Shown: one piece after another, positions 1-13,300 of the stretch
How the letters are laid out: every line of letters begins with the position of its first letter
How positions within the stretch are numbered: the first letter of the stretch is position 1
Source of the DNA: Eudorina sp. 2006-703-Eu-15
Lineage: Eukaryota; Chlorophyta; Chlorophyceae; Chlamydomonadales; Volvocaceae
Assembly: GCA_003117195.1 (NCBI GenBank)
Contig: BDSI01000162.1
Coordinates: 177,231 to 241,230, forward strand
DNA: 64,000 bases
Direction: 5' to 3'
Made by a program: the position numbers and the translations under genes
Notes under the pieces: model-generated
The model's input: the letters and a program-made list of their open reading frames with translations, nothing else
Told to the model about the DNA's origin: nothing
The model's database searches: none

Positions 1-1460
1 CGCCGCCGCCAGGCGCGGAGGCATAACCCTGGCGCAGCGCTCTGTGACTCCAGAGCAGGTCTTGGGGCCGGCACCCCTCGAATAAGTCAGTGGGCACGGA
101 GGCGCTTGAGCCGCCGTCGACGTCGACGTCATCGGTGCCGCCGCCGCGGCTGCTACTGCTGTACATACTGCTCCCGCTAAGGCTGTTTCTGTCGACGGAG
201 CTAGACATGTACAGAGAGTGAGGCGGTAGTAGCGGCGTTCTCTCACTGCTCCGCCGTACACCATGCCCATCCTGTTTCGGCACTGACGGCGGCGGCGGTG
301 GCGGCGGCGGCAACTCGTTCAATGCCGCGGCATCGGTCCGCGTCTCGTCGAAACTGTCCGCGTCGTCGCACTGCCTCAGCTCCTGACGAAGCAGACCAGA
401 AGGGTCAGTGGCGGCGGCGGCGGCGGCGCCGCCGCCGCCGCCGCGGTCGGCGTCGAACAGGACCGACCCGGCGGGTCGCTGCGCCCTGGCCCAGCTCGGC
501 TGACGCGGCTGGCCATCCACCGCGGGGGACTCCGCCTGGTGCCAGTTGAAGCTCATTGTGGTGTTCGTTGAAGTCAGGTAGGTCGCCGCCGCCGCCGCCG
601 CCGCCGCCTGGCCGCCGGCCGCCGCCGCCGGTGACAGCGCCCCTGGCGAGCACTGATGGTAATAAGAGTCCAGCCAATGCGTCGTGCCCAGGCCCGAATC
701 ACCCAGGGTGTTGCTAACAGCGGCGGCAGAGGAGGCGGCGGCGGCGGTGGCGACGCCGTCGCTGCGACCGCCGCCGCCGCCGTCGTCGTCGCCGTGCTCC
801 GCGAAGCTAGCCCCGAGGGGCCGCCATACTTGGCGGCGAGTCTGCACGACCCGAGGGACTCCGAGCGCCGCCATGTCGGCGGCGCCGCCGCCGCCGCCAG
901 CGCCGCCGCCGCCGCCAGCGCCGCCGCCGCCGCCAGCACCGCCGCCGCCGCCAGCGCCGCCGCCGCCGCCGCCAGCATCCGCGGCAGCCGTATCCGCGGG
1001 CCTCCCGCCCTCGTCCGCGCCGGCGGGGTCATCCTTGTCGGGGTAGCGCTCGGCGACAGGTCGCTTCCGCAGGCGGCTCTCCAGCCCTGGGCACGGCGGG
1101 GCAGCCCCCGCGCCAACCCCCGCGCCAGCCGCTGCACCGACCGCCGCCGACCCATAGGTCAGTGCAGGGCACGACGTCGTTGCAAACCTCGCGGCGGCGG
1201 CCGCGGCGGCAAGGCAGCCAGCGCCTACACGCGAGCACTGAGCTGCGGTGTGACGGCACGGTACCCCAACTTGTCGGAACGCCATCCTGGCACCGCCGCC
1301 GCCGCCGCCGCCGCCGCCAGACGCCGCTTCGCCCCAACCGAAAGCTGCCGCCGCCGCCATCGCGCGAATGGCGGCCTCGCGGCCAAAGCCGGCGACGGGA
1401 CCTTCGGGCGGCGCGGGCCAGTGCCCAACAACTGGCATGATGGTCATGGGAACAGGCGGT

Positions 1461-1491
<31 letters not shown>

Positions 1492-4400
1492 CTGCCGCCG
1501 CCGCCGTTGCCCCAGTGACTCCGAGGGTGACTAATGCCGCTGACGATGACGACTTCGCCTTCCAGAAACCAGGGCCGCCACCGCCGCCGTCGACGTCGCC
1601 GTCATCACGGCTTCCTGAACACGCCGCCGCCGCCGCCACCGCGGCCGTCGCCGGCGACACCGCTCCTGGGCGACCACACACGGCCCGGCCCTCCGCGCCG
1701 CCGCCGCCGCTGGCGATGCCGACGGCGCCGAGACCATCGCCTGACGTGTAGCAGCAGCTGAGCGTTGTCGTACTGCAGAGGCTGTTGGCCATGCTGAGGC
1801 TGAGTGTCGTACGAGTTGCACTAGCGGCGGCGCTGCCGTACAGGACACTGCCGCTTGCGCTTGCGCTTGCGCTGGCACTTGCAAACGCGCTGCAGAAGGC
1901 GCCCGCGGCGGCAGTAGCAGCGCTTGCACAGACACTCGAGCTGACGCAGGACGCGCCTGCCTCAACGGAGCTGCTGATGCTGCTGCTGGTAGCGCTGGGA
2001 AGCGCACCTACGCTGCTCCGAAACCCGTTCTGCCCGCCAGTCTCCAACAGTTGCCTGTGCTGCTGCCGAAGGTGCTGCTGCTGCGGCAGTGGCTGCTGCG
2101 GCTGCTCCGGCTGCCGGTATCGATGGTAGCCGCTGCCTGGCTGCGCCTTTGGCCTGCCGCCGGCGGCGAATGCAGCGGCGGCGGCGGATGAGGCGGCGGC
2201 AGCGGCTCGCGCGAACGGCGGCGACGCCCCGCCGCTCTCACCACAGCTGTCGGCCCTGCAGTACACGTGCTCCAGGGGCGTGCCCACAAACATCTGCGCG
2301 CCGTCGGCAAGGTACGGCATGCACAATAGCTCGTCCATCGTCGGACGGTCCGATGGGTCGGTCTGAAGGCAGGCCGTCAGCACTTGCAGCAGGCCCGCGT
2401 CGACACAGGGACCGAGGCGGCGCGCCAGTGTCTCGCAGGGCGGCGGCGCCGACGGTGGCGGCGGCGCCGCCGCCGCCACGGCAGCGAGGCTGGCGGCGCG
2501 CGCCGCCACGGCAGCGAGGCCGGCGGCGGCGCCGGCGGCGCGCGCCGCCATGTTCTCCGGCAGGGGTCCCAGCAGGGTGCTGATGCGGCCGATCTGGTCC
2601 AGGGAGGAATGGCCCGGCAGCAGCGGCTCCCCGGTGGCCAGCTCAGCGAGGGTGCAGCCCAGGGACCAGACGTCTGAGCGGGTCGGTCGGTTGCGGGTCG
2701 GTTACAACCGGGTTAAGAAGGTTAAGATTTCAAAAAGGTTAAGATTCCAAAGTGCCGAAGCGCACACACGCGCACGGGCAAACAACTGGGCGCTACTCGG
2801 TAACTCCCATGTCACGCACTCCTGTTCTGTCTGCCCAAGGAACACACAAACCCCCCATGCAAGGACACACGTGCACGTCTGCCTAGCGGCTCGGTTCACC
2901 ACAGCACGTGCACCACCCGCTCGCCCGCCGTATCTGCGCACCTGTCGCAGTGCCGTACTGCATTCCCAGCAGCACCTCCGGCGCGCGATACCAGCGAGTG
3001 ATGACGTACGGCGTCATGCGCGGGTCACTGCCGACGGCGCCGGCGGCGCCGGCTCGGTCGTACTGCGCCGGCGCCAGTCCCGCCGCCGCCGCCGCCGCGG
3101 CCGCTGCCGCAGCTGCGGACGACGACGACGACGACGATGGCGACCCCGACCCCGTCTCCGTGACCATGTACCGGGCGAACCCGAAGTCGCAGAGCCGCAA
3201 CACGCCGTCGGCGTCCACGAGCACGTTGGCGGGCTTGACGTCGCGGTGCACGATCTGCGCGGGTGCGGACACACACATCCCAGCGAACACGGGGGCGGTT
3301 TGGGTTGGCGTAACTGAAAAAGGATGGTGTCACTTTGCGTGGTGCGGACGTCCATTGCCAGAGTTCTACAAACGTCCCGTCGCACGTACACTGCGCCTTT
3401 CCGTCCCGCACTTTGCCCCCGCAGCGCTTTGCCCCACCACCAGCACCATTTCCCCGCTGCGCCTCTGTATCCCCCCTGGCAGCGCCCAGATCCCACGCCG
3501 TACCTTGTTGGCGTGCAGGTAGCGCAGGGCGTGCGCCAGCTGGTACGCGAGGCGCTTCAGCAGGGGGTGGGGGATGCCCTGGGGGAAGTGCGATTCCACT
3601 AGCTGGTGCGTGGACTTGCCGCCGTACTCGAAGGCCATGCAGACGCGACCTGGAGGCGCGGGGAGGTGGTACGGCACAGCAGAGGGGGAGATGGAGGTGG
3701 AGAGGGGCGCGTGTGTATGCATGTGTGTGTGTGTGTGTGTGTGTGTGTGATTTGGAGGAAAGGTGGCCGGAGCTCAGGACAGACCACGGAAGGCCCCGTC
3801 GGGAAGGAAACGGCGCGCGGAAACAAGCGGGAAAGAGGCGCACGGACTGAGGCGCGACGGTGAGACTGGGCTGGTTGATATGCTCGTGGCAAACGTGATT
3901 CCGACAGGGAGACGCTGACTTCTCTAGCAATGACGAAGGAATCGCAGGGAAGACAGGTTCTAGTGACGAGTGGAATGGTTGGTTGTTGTTTCGGTTACGT
4001 ACGGAGGTACGGCCGATTGCGGCGCGGATGGCGCCGTGGCAGCTTGTTCAGTGGCGGCCGAGACCGAGCTCGGTATCTGCCGTTGTTGCTAATTCATTTA
4101 TGTTACTGCCCTTCTGCCAGGGAATACTCCCCGCCCTCCCGACCCGGTTGGCAGCCGGTGGACGGATGCGGACGTGGGGTGTTGTTGGGGTTGCAACGGA
4201 GCCGGTTTGGACGATTCAGCAACAACCCGCTACGGGTCCAGTGTCGAACAAAATGCTAACGTACGTTGCCCCGCAGGTTGTGTTTTGGGACTGGTGTTTG
4301 CACTTTGCGCATGTCTTGGAACGAATGTAACCGAGGACTAGAAGTTCAGGACCTGTCTGATGTCGATCAATCGACGCGAGCGTGTGTACCTCGCAGTACG

Positions 4401-5002
4401 CGCGCGTCAATTACCTGACGGTGTACGAAATGCACATTGCAGCTTCACAATGTTGGGGTGGTTGACGACCTTCAGGATCTGCACTTCCCGCAGGGCTATC
4501 CGCATGACCTGAAGTCGGGGAAAGCGGTTAAGCGTTACATTAGTCAACAGCCCCTGTAATGCTAGGTAATTTACATGTTATATATAACGCAAAAACGAGG
4601 TAAAATTATTTAGAAACGGGGTGAGGTCACGCCTTGACTGCTTTGCATAAGCAAAGCCCGCCGACAACACACATTGAATCTTCATGGTCGAGGACATACC
4701 TTTGCTTCCTTATGAGCTTGTTTCCAGGTCTTGAGTGCAATAAGCCTGGGCCCCGGCGATTGCTCCTGGTCTTGATGCTCGCCCCCTAGTAACGTCGCCG
4801 CTGTTTGCGAGCTGACTTCGCAAAGCTGCACATCACCATAACTGCCATGCCCCAGCCAGCAACGATGCTGAAAGACCTACAGGTGACAAAACGAGCCCTA
4901 ACCGCCGGTCCGATGAAGGTACGCACAAACGCGTTCCCTGGGCTCCGTGCGGAGAATCGGCTCATATATCAGCGATATCTTCGTCAAATTACACACCTCC
5001 AT
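1..5002 (-). CDS. CDKL-like CMGC protein kinase with very long low-complexity tail (partial, runs off left edge)
   Basis: Ser/Thr kinase. Exons inferred from splice sites and phase: about 4876-4700, 4508-4415, 3649-3504, 3254-2942, 2673-1. Visible motifs are the glycine loop GHGSYGDV, the catalytic Lys in IALKTW, the helix-C Glu in [30 protein letters not shown] before [17 protein letters not shown] and DPSDRP. CDFGFAR and the TxY site point to the CDKL branch of CMGC kinases. Oddities are a Ser/Ala insertion of about 40 residues inside the activation loop (about 3160-3040), an Ala-rich insertion before DPSDRP (about 2550-2400), and a tail of more than 750 codons rich in Ala, Gly, Ser and Gln. 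I checked that frame from 2671 to base 1 and found no stop. A possible first exon is ATG-GAG at 5002-4997 followed by GTGTGT, giving [16 protein letters not shown]; this start is a guess. CDKL kinases often act in cilia, but a ciliary role here is inference. Confidence 0.85.
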
Positions 5003-8000
5003 TACTCCGCTGGCCACCGTCACGAGGTCACTTGGGCATCGCCAGAAACTGCTCAATTCGCTACGACGTGCAGTTTGCTGATTATTTGTGTGTCAGCGTA
5101 ATGTATCCGTCCTGGCGTTTGCGAGTCTAGAATTCTGTAAGGAATACGAGTGCCGTGGAACACCGTACAGTCGCGATTTGCGCTTGATACACTCGTCAGC
5201 TGACCAAGCTGACGTATGCCCAAAATATCTATTGAGTTTGTCGCGACGTTACAGATATCGTCCGGTATGTTACCACCGGAATGATGCATTCTGTTGCTTT
5301 TATGCTAAATAAACATTCGGTAGGAAAGACACCATGGGGGACAAGATCCTGCTTTTTGTTCCATCAAAAGAAAATTAGTCGTGATTCAATTATTCTTATT
5401 TCTTTTTATGATAAAGTTGCACTTTGGCGGCACCCTGACGTTCGGTAAGTGCGCCGCGAGGCTGTCAACAGTATGACGCCTACCCCAGTACCGGCCTGGT
5501 ACCAAATTCGCAACTGCCTAATTGCCTTGATGATAAGCAAGACGCCAAGATAGCTGTCTTTGCAGCAAAGTACCTGAGGCGCGTCGGAGTTTGGCAGGTT
5601 AACCACGCTGTCGAAAACGGCACAGGTATCTGCTGCTGGCGATCTAAACCGAGATGTAATCGCGACTTATACGATGCAATTGATATGATTGTACTTTTGC
5701 TCTTCGGAAACATAAGAGGCTACCGTCTCGGGCCTTCTTGACCGCCCACTGGTGGTAACGGTACTGTGAGAATCAACGCCGGTTGGAAGCAGGTGCCGGC
5801 ACAAGATCCCTCGTCTGCACAGTCTCCGAACGGACTGAACCAGTTGGCACCGCGGAGCTTGCCCAAATCTTTCCACTTCAAGTACGACATGGTACGACTT
5901 GCATGCCACAGGATACCCAACTCACAGAGGTCTCATCCGACTTTACGCGAATCTCAGAGGTTTTGCTTCAGCTTACGCTGTCGGAGGCCATGTCGTCGCC
6001 GCGCAGTTTATACCAGCTTCAGGCCCTTGGCAACCGTCGGTTGTACCGCTGTTGTACTACCAAGCTAACTGCGTGTAACCGTGCACATTTCTCGAAACCG
6101 AAACGCGGGCACGTGACTCCCTAAATTTGAAGAGCAAACTAGCACCACGCTGTAACGCCCGAGGCAATTCATGTAAAGTGGGGACTGTATCCCCAGGCGG
6201 CATCAACCCCATACTTCCCTCATTTTCACTCAAGCATAGTCGCCCATAACGCAATGGCACGCCCCCTTCGCATATTGGCTCGACTCACACCTTGACAGCT
6301 TTTTCGTCGCCGGCGCTCTTCGCTCGACGGCCGTGCCTTCCGCATGATGCGAGGAAACTGACACGAGGCGATCAGACTCTGATCGTGTCTGTGGTTTTAG
6401 CGCTACTGGAAGCTGCCATCCCGGGGACTTTGACACGCTGTTTGTGTAGTGAGCTGCTGATTAGGCTTGTGCAACCGAATCGCCAAACCTGCACACTGGC
6501 TTGTTGGTCAAGGGGTGCGTGTCTTGTAACCGCAAACCCCCTGCCCGACCCAACCGCTCCCGTCCACCGCCAGGTCCACTCGCCCTCTCGGGATGTTAAC
6601 CAAGCCTTCCAAGTCGCATCCTATCACCAAGGCCGCTCCTCGCCGTGCGTTGATGGGTCCATTAGTACATGATGATGATGAGCGTAATAATAACAAAAAT
6701 ACTCAGAAGCGCCCTCTTCCTCAGCCGGCCCCCTAACCATCCAGAGCTCGGCAGTGGTTGCGCGGGCTGGCGGCCTGTCCTGTGCTGGAAGGAGGGATTC
6801 CAGCCGGCTTGCTCACGTGCGTGCTGCACCATCCCGTCCCTCCCGTCTCTGCCTCCGCATCCATCACCCGCCCTTGCTTGCAGGGAGCCAGATGGAATGC
6901 CTGTTCAGAATGCCACGCTGACGGCACCACCCCTCTGAACCATCACTCTCACGCTCGTCTGCGACACCATCGACCGAGCGCTCCGGACCTGCTTGATACT
7001 TGGCCGCGAGCTGCAGCGGTGTGACAATGACATATCCGAGTGAATGCTCCATGCTTGGGTCGAGGCCTGCAAGACGCTCAAGAAGCTCAGTGTCGGTGAT
7101 CCCTGGCTGCTGGCCCGCCTGAAGGCGCCGGGGGCCATCAAGCCGCGAGCATCCATCGTCAAGCTAGCCAGCTGGGCTGCTATCTATGCCGCCCTACCCA
7201 CCTACCCGTCGCCTATGTGGTGCGGCAGCTTGGTCCCCAGCAGCCGCGCATCGGCGCTTTCATTTCCGCACAGCCGCCAAATGGGTCCGTCATTGCGTGC
7301 ACGTGGCGCGGCGTTTGAGGCGAGCCTCCCTGCCGTCACGCAACGAGGCAGTCATGCTGTCTGTGTGCGACCAGGCGCCGCACAGCTCAGACGCGGTCGC
7401 CCCGTCTGCCGCAACACGCCGTGGTTGCAACCATGGCGGGTGGGGTGATCGTCGTGGTGGCGACGCCACCACGGTTGCAACCACGGTGTGTTGGCGACGG
7501 ACGGTAAGCTCGGGTACGGCTGCCGAACTCGCCTGGGGTAACTGCGCCAGCAGCTGTCGTACTGTACGATAGCTGCTGGCGCAGTTACCCCAGGTCAGGT
7601 ACGATTCGTACTGCTTCGGGCGCGTGCTCTGAACATGGTTGTCAGTTAGCAAGCCGTCGCACCGCCGTGGCTGCTGTCTATTGCATGTGTCTTTAGCCGT
7701 CATGAAACTAGTTGCATGTACTGGCTAGCTAGGGCTGGCGCGGCTGAACACGTGCTCGTTTGACGCTGTCACTCTTTGAACGGGTTGTGCGGAACAGCTG
7801 AAATGAATCAGATTTGACGGGTCGGTAGGAGTGGGCGTTTACAACTGTACTAACTGTACTGACTACCGACGCTAATGCTTTAGATTCGGGTTGCGCACCG
7901 TGCGCGACACTCAGCCCTTACGTGAAGGGTGAAGCCGCCCCGGAGATGGCGCGTTCTGTCTGCGGGGTTGCTTGTAATCATTGCGAAGCACGCGCCACAG

Positions 8001-10315
8001 CTCAGGCCAAAATCAGGGCTTGGGCTTGCATAGTGTATCCTTTTTGGGCGGGGCCCCAGCGCGAAGCGCGTTTGGGGGCCCCCCCCCTAGGATTGCCCAT
8101 GTCCGTGTGTCCGTGTGTCCGTGTGTCCCGTGTGTCCGGTAACGGCAAAACGTTCATTATCCGCTAAACTAATTCGCTATGTTTGTCATATTAATTGTCC
8201 TATATTGCAAGATAACTTTGGTTTGGCTGAAAAAAATTCTTTGCGCACAAACGGTCAAAGTAAAGCTCCGCGGTCTCCATGGACCCGAGTCAACATCCAC
8301 CCAACGCCTCTCGCGCTCATGTTTGTTGCAACAGGTGCCGCGTGATGAATACTTGGATTAGGGGCAGGTGGCGCGTGCTAAATTGAACTTCCATAGTGTT
8401 CTGATGTTTGAACATCAAGATGCCACCAACACCAAGCTTTGCCTTTCTGTTTTGCCAGATGAATACAATTCAACATTATGTATTGAATCAAAGTTTCAAG
8501 ATGCAAAGGGATAGCATACCGAGTACCAAGGAGTTCTCCAGTTCCGATGGCCTGAAGTCTGGCTCTCACCGCGACTTTTTTGCACCCTGCTTTTGCTTTA
8601 CATTGCTATGTAATTATTGTAGCAAACTTTAGAGGTTCACGTCTGCTGCACGCGTGCAGCAGAAGGGTTGCAAGCATGCCGACGGACCAAACAACGACAG
8701 TTTCACGGCCAGAATGCTTCAAGCTTGATTTGTGATCATCTGCTTGACAGACGGATGTGGTAGTGCAGAGGCGACTAGCGTTACGATAGTGATAATGCAG
8801 ATGCCATGACCGCCGTGAGGCCGTGTACTGCAGGTTGGTTTCGGGCATTCGGGGCTACCTACCTGCTTGAGCTTGCTGAATCTATACACGCCGATCCACC
8901 TTCAACATCAACGACACCCTCAATGGCACCCTTTCACTCTCTCACACTCTTGCGCGGTAATAGAGTTTTCGTTGTAAAGCAAGCGGCCTGTACGGATTGT
9001 AGGGGGCCCCGCCCTTTTCCGGCTTCAAGGAAGCCGACCCCCTACTTGTTCCACATGTTCTTTGTTCGGGAGTACGGCTACAGCTATACTTGCCTTGGCA
9101 CGGCGCGCCGTGACAACTGGCCCATTCGGGTTTAGGGTTTTGGGGGTGAACACCCCTGCCATGGTTCCTCCCTCCCCACCTTCCAACAGCGCCATTCCAT
9201 TAATGCCCGCAGAGCCCCGAGTCAGCATGGGGCCGAGGCACTGAGTGCCCCTATCCGGCGCGCGGGATTGGAAGGCGAGTGGGAATCATTCAGCGCCCCA
9301 TGCGGACTCGCCGAGCTCGACTGGGTGAAGCACAGGAACCGACCGCATGGCCCACCACAAACCGCCTCCAAAGCCGCCCTATCCCTTCACCGGACCGCGC
9401 GCGAAACGAACACTACGTCCGGGAGATAAAGGGGCGGTCGGGTCGCTGTGCCCTGGGCGGAGAGGAGGGTGCCGCGCGGCCTGGGATGCGCGGCATGGGG
9501 CCGGCTGGGTGTTGCGGTGGCTGTGGGCGGCAGTCGTGCGTCGCCCCGGGCGGCGGGGTGGCCGGTCGGGCGCAGCTTGATTGAGGGGGTGTACGGTGGG
9601 GCTGTCTTGTTTTGAACGGGCGCCTGGGGCCCGCCGTCCTTGATTTCGGGCGCTGCAAGGTGTGCTGGGTGCTGCGTTGGATGCTCCAGGGTTGTGCCAA
9701 AGCTGCGCCACCTGAGAGCTTGAGCGCAGCAAGAAATCGCGTGCGCAGGTCGCCGCGCTGTTGTTGAAGGTTGCCCCGCCGGCAGTTGCCCCCGTTGCCC
9801 CCGACTTGCCGCCGTCGTTAACCCCGAGGTACTTTCGGGATCCGGGCTGCCACTGAACGTGCCCACCCGCTGCTGCCTACCGTACCGTAGCCTACAACCA
9901 AGTCCTTTTTTCCCAAAATCCTTATTTTGAAATATTCAAATTCTCTTGAAGCCGAACTTGCAGCAGCGTGTGTACATGCTTCCTGATGCTCGCTGCGAAT
10001 TTCACGGCGAACATATTACAATGCCATTAAGCTCAAATACACCAATTGATTGAAGCAATTGACGAAAGATATAGATGAATAGTTTCTGATCATTTAATCG
10101 CAGTATTCCGCGCATTTTATCGAACAAAGAAGTTGAAGCGGTAGCACGCAAGTGCTCACCATGTTTGGCACTGTCCTCATTATTGCAGCTTGGAATTTTT
10201 TATTTAATTATTTCCGTGTGCCAAGTGCTTGGAAACGTGACGACAAACATTCCTGACGATAAACCCTTTCAACCTGCTGCCACCTTAGGCCCTGGCAAAT
10301 CCTGTCGTTTCGTGA
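5003..10315. other. Intergenic region between divergent kinase and GT90 genes
   Basis: I find no convincing exon here. Open frames are short and lack the GC-rich third codon positions of the neighbouring genes. AT-rich patches lie near 5340-5410, 8160-8640 and 9890-10110. The only strong structure is the 30-bp hairpin at 7532-7594. Short GT-rich direct repeats occur at about 8100-8140. The region must contain the promoters of both flanking genes, but no recognisable promoter element stands out. Confidence 0.5.
7532..7594. repeat. 30-bp near-perfect inverted repeat (hairpin), 3-nt loop
   Basis: The left arm 7532-7561 and right arm 7565-7594 are reverse complements with a single mismatch, separated by ctg. 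It lies in intergenic DNA. A transcript would fold into one long stem. It could be a foldback element or a small-RNA precursor; the sequence alone cannot decide. Confidence 0.85.
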
Positions 10316-13300
10316 ATGATTTCAAGTACAAAATTATTACTTTGGTCAATCGCGTCACTTATGTTTGGCCTCGCACGATTCGTAAGTGCAAGTCGCTGCC
10401 AAACGCAAGACCTACGTCGCACACGTGCGACGAAAATTCAGAGCGCCGGTACCTCTCCCTTCTTTAACAACGATGTTTCAGGTGCCATATGGCTTAGCAG
10501 AGCAGTCCGCTTCGTCGATGCCTCCGACGTACCAACGTACCTTGCTCGCGGACCTGGACGTCTCACAATCCGAATGGAGTGCATTCCTCAGGTACGGCGT
10601 GGTACGGTCATCATCGCGGCTCTCCAGCCGTGCGCGCAGCTGTCGTTCTCCAGTGCTTTGCTTTGCGCGTGATCAGGACGCGGAAGCAGTGCTGTTTCCG
10701 TCCACCTCAAGCCACGAATCCATTCGTACATCCACATCACAGGCTCCGAGTCCCGATGCAATTTGTGACCTGCTGGGGAGGTAGGGGGGTAACCCTGCAT
10801 GCCCAAAAAATTGAGACCCCACGCGCGCGTGGCCGCCAAGTGCAAGCAACGTGCGCCCGCCCAGGACCGGACCCGCCGACGGAAGGGGGAACTCCGCGCG
10901 TATCATAACTGTCGTATCGTAACTGTGGCCTGTGTGTGTATGTGTGTGTAATAACGGCCCATGCAGCAAGACTCTGGAACGCGACATCGCACGGTGGCGA
11001 CGCCGAGCGCCCTTGCGTGCCGCGGACGTCACCTCACTGCTGCTGCGGCAGCGGACCCGTCAGCAGCTGGCCTCGGTGCTGCGGCTGGTGCTCATTTACA
11101 ACAACCGCATCCACTGGCCGGACAGGGAGGATGCCAACGGCAGCACGACCCCGCCGGTGCCGTCCAGCCCCCTGGTGCGTGAAGGGAACGAGCGAAATGC
11201 CGTACAGTCGTACTCTTGGATGGTCCATGTGTGTATGCAGCGTCTCAGGCAGGGCAGTGGCACGTAGGGGCATACATGGGACATCCGCGCGTCATCGGTG
11301 GGTGCCTCCTTAGCCTCCTCCTCCTCCTCCTCCTCCTCCTCCACGCGGGAGTCTGCCTTGCTGATGGTTCAACCGTACTACAGCGACGTACACTACGGTA
11401 TCCCACTGGGAAGCACGGGAACCACCGTTGCTTAGGGGCGTGGGGTGGACGCTGAGGTACCCGACGGCAGCCCGGCGCATATCATTCATGGCGCCAACGG
11501 AAGCCCAGCGAGCCCTCACTCGCAGGCGGGTCCACGACCCCGACCACCACCGGATGGGCCTCCCCTCCACAGAAGCAGGCGTTCCATGCCACTGTCAGCC
11601 CCCTCCTGGAGTCAGGAGAGCTGCAACTGCCCAATGTCCTCTTCCTGTTCAACTCGGACGACAACCGGTGGGTGCGGTGGGTGGGTGGAGTTAGGCGGGT
11701 GAGGAAGGATTGGATGCGTTGGTGGCTCAGTGGGTGCGTGTGTTTAGATGGGACATGGGAGACCCGCCCGACCCAAACCAAGCACCAATATACGTACCAT
11801 ATTAACCGCGGGTGCGTTTGTGTGATCCATGCTGGGTTCGCCTCGGGAGGGGGAGGCCCCGTGGCCCCGTGGCCCCGTGGCCCCGTGGCCCCGTGGCCCC
11901 GTGGCCCCGTGGCCCCGTGGCCCCGTGGCCCCGTGGCCCCGTGGCCCCGTGGCCCCGTGGCCCCGTGGCCCCGTGGCCCCGTGGCCCCGTGGCCCCGTGG
12001 CCCCGTGGCCCCGTGGCCCCGTGGCTCCGTGGCCCCGTGGCCCCGTGGCCCGTGGCCCCGTGGCCCCGTGGCCCCGTGGCCCCGTGGCCCCGTGGCCCCG
12101 TGGCCCCGTGGCCCCGTGGCCCCGTGGCCCCGTGGCCCCGTGGCCCCGTGGCCCCGTGGCCCCGTGGCCCCGTGGCCCCGTGGCCCCGTGGCCCCGTGGC
12201 CCCGTCGCGAACCCAACGGCAGCGGATCCTCGTGACAGGGATGACGGACGACTCAGCGCATGCTCGGCTGCGGGACGGATTCCATGCCAGTTGATTGGTT
12301 CCATTTGTCCCAAGCAAATCCTCAGCGGCGCATGCATGCCTGCATGCAGGCCGCGGTTCTGCGGCCCCGGTCGCAACTGCTCCGTGCCAGCCATCAGCCT
12401 CATCAAGACCGCCCCAGGGTCCGTCCCGTGGGTCAGTGGCGACACTGACGGCCCTGACGGCGGCGGCGCAGGCTCGGGAGCGGCGGGTGCTGCCGACAGC
12501 GGCGGCATCACAGGTGTCGGCGGCCGTGGTGATGACGGCGTCAGCGATGACGGCGTCAGCGACGACGGCGTCAGCGACGATGCTGAAGACGACGACGACG
12601 ACGACGACGACGACATCTTGATCCCTCAGATGTTGTGGATGCCGGACTCTCTGCATTCCTTGCCCTGGCTGGAGAAACAGGACCTGGGTGAGCTGACGTG
12701 GCCTGGCATGACATGGATGGAGGTGTGTCAGGGGTTTCGTTCGTTGGCGGTTGGGCGTTTTACCTGGCACCGTTTCAAGGTGCGTGTCGGCGCATTCGCT
12801 GTTGGGTGGGTGGGTGGGTGGGTGGGTGGGTGGGTGGGTGGGTGGTGGGTGGGTGGGTGGGTGGGTGGGTGGGTGGGTGGGTGGGTGGGTGGTGGGTGGG
12901 TGGGTGGGTGGTGGGTGGGTGGGTGGGTGGGTGGGTGGGTGGGTGGGTGGTGGGTGGGTGGGTGGGTGGTGGGTGGGTGGGTGGGTGGTGGGTGGGTGGG
13001 TGGGTGGGTGGGTGGTGGGTGGGTGGGTGGGTGGGTGGGTGGGTGGGTGGGTGGGTGGGTGGTGGGTGGGTGGGTGGGTGGGTGGGTGGGTGGGTGGGTG
13101 GGTGGGTGGTGGGTGGGTGGGTGGGTGGGTGGGTGGGTGGGTGGTGGGTGGGTGGGTGGGTGGGTGGTGGGTGGGTGGGTGGGTGGGTGGGTGGTGGGTG
13201 GGTGGGTGGGTGGTGGGTGGGTGGGTGGGTGGTGGGTGGGTGGGTGGGTGGGTGGGTGGGTGGGTGGGTGGGTGGGTGGGTGGGTGGGTGGGTGGGTGGG

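Noticed and set aside
656..2583. Plus-strand ORFs over the kinase tail
   Set aside because: Low-complexity shadows; the minus frame is contiguous with kinase motifs and open to the edge.
8047..9014. 12-bp inverted pair gggcggggcccc / ggggccccgccc as possible transposon ends
   Set aside because: Identity stops at 12 bp, the word is itself nearly palindromic and G/C-rich, and no target duplication was seen.
9279..9866. Overlapping ORFs of about 100-160 codons
   Set aside because: Pro/Arg/Ala-rich in all frames as expected from GC-rich DNA; no domain recognised.
12688..12722. Alternative donor GAG/GTGTGT at 12723 for GT90 exon 5
   Set aside because: It ends in phase 0 and breaks the frame into AFFRGSPYC; the GTGAGC donor at 12688 is in the required phase 1.
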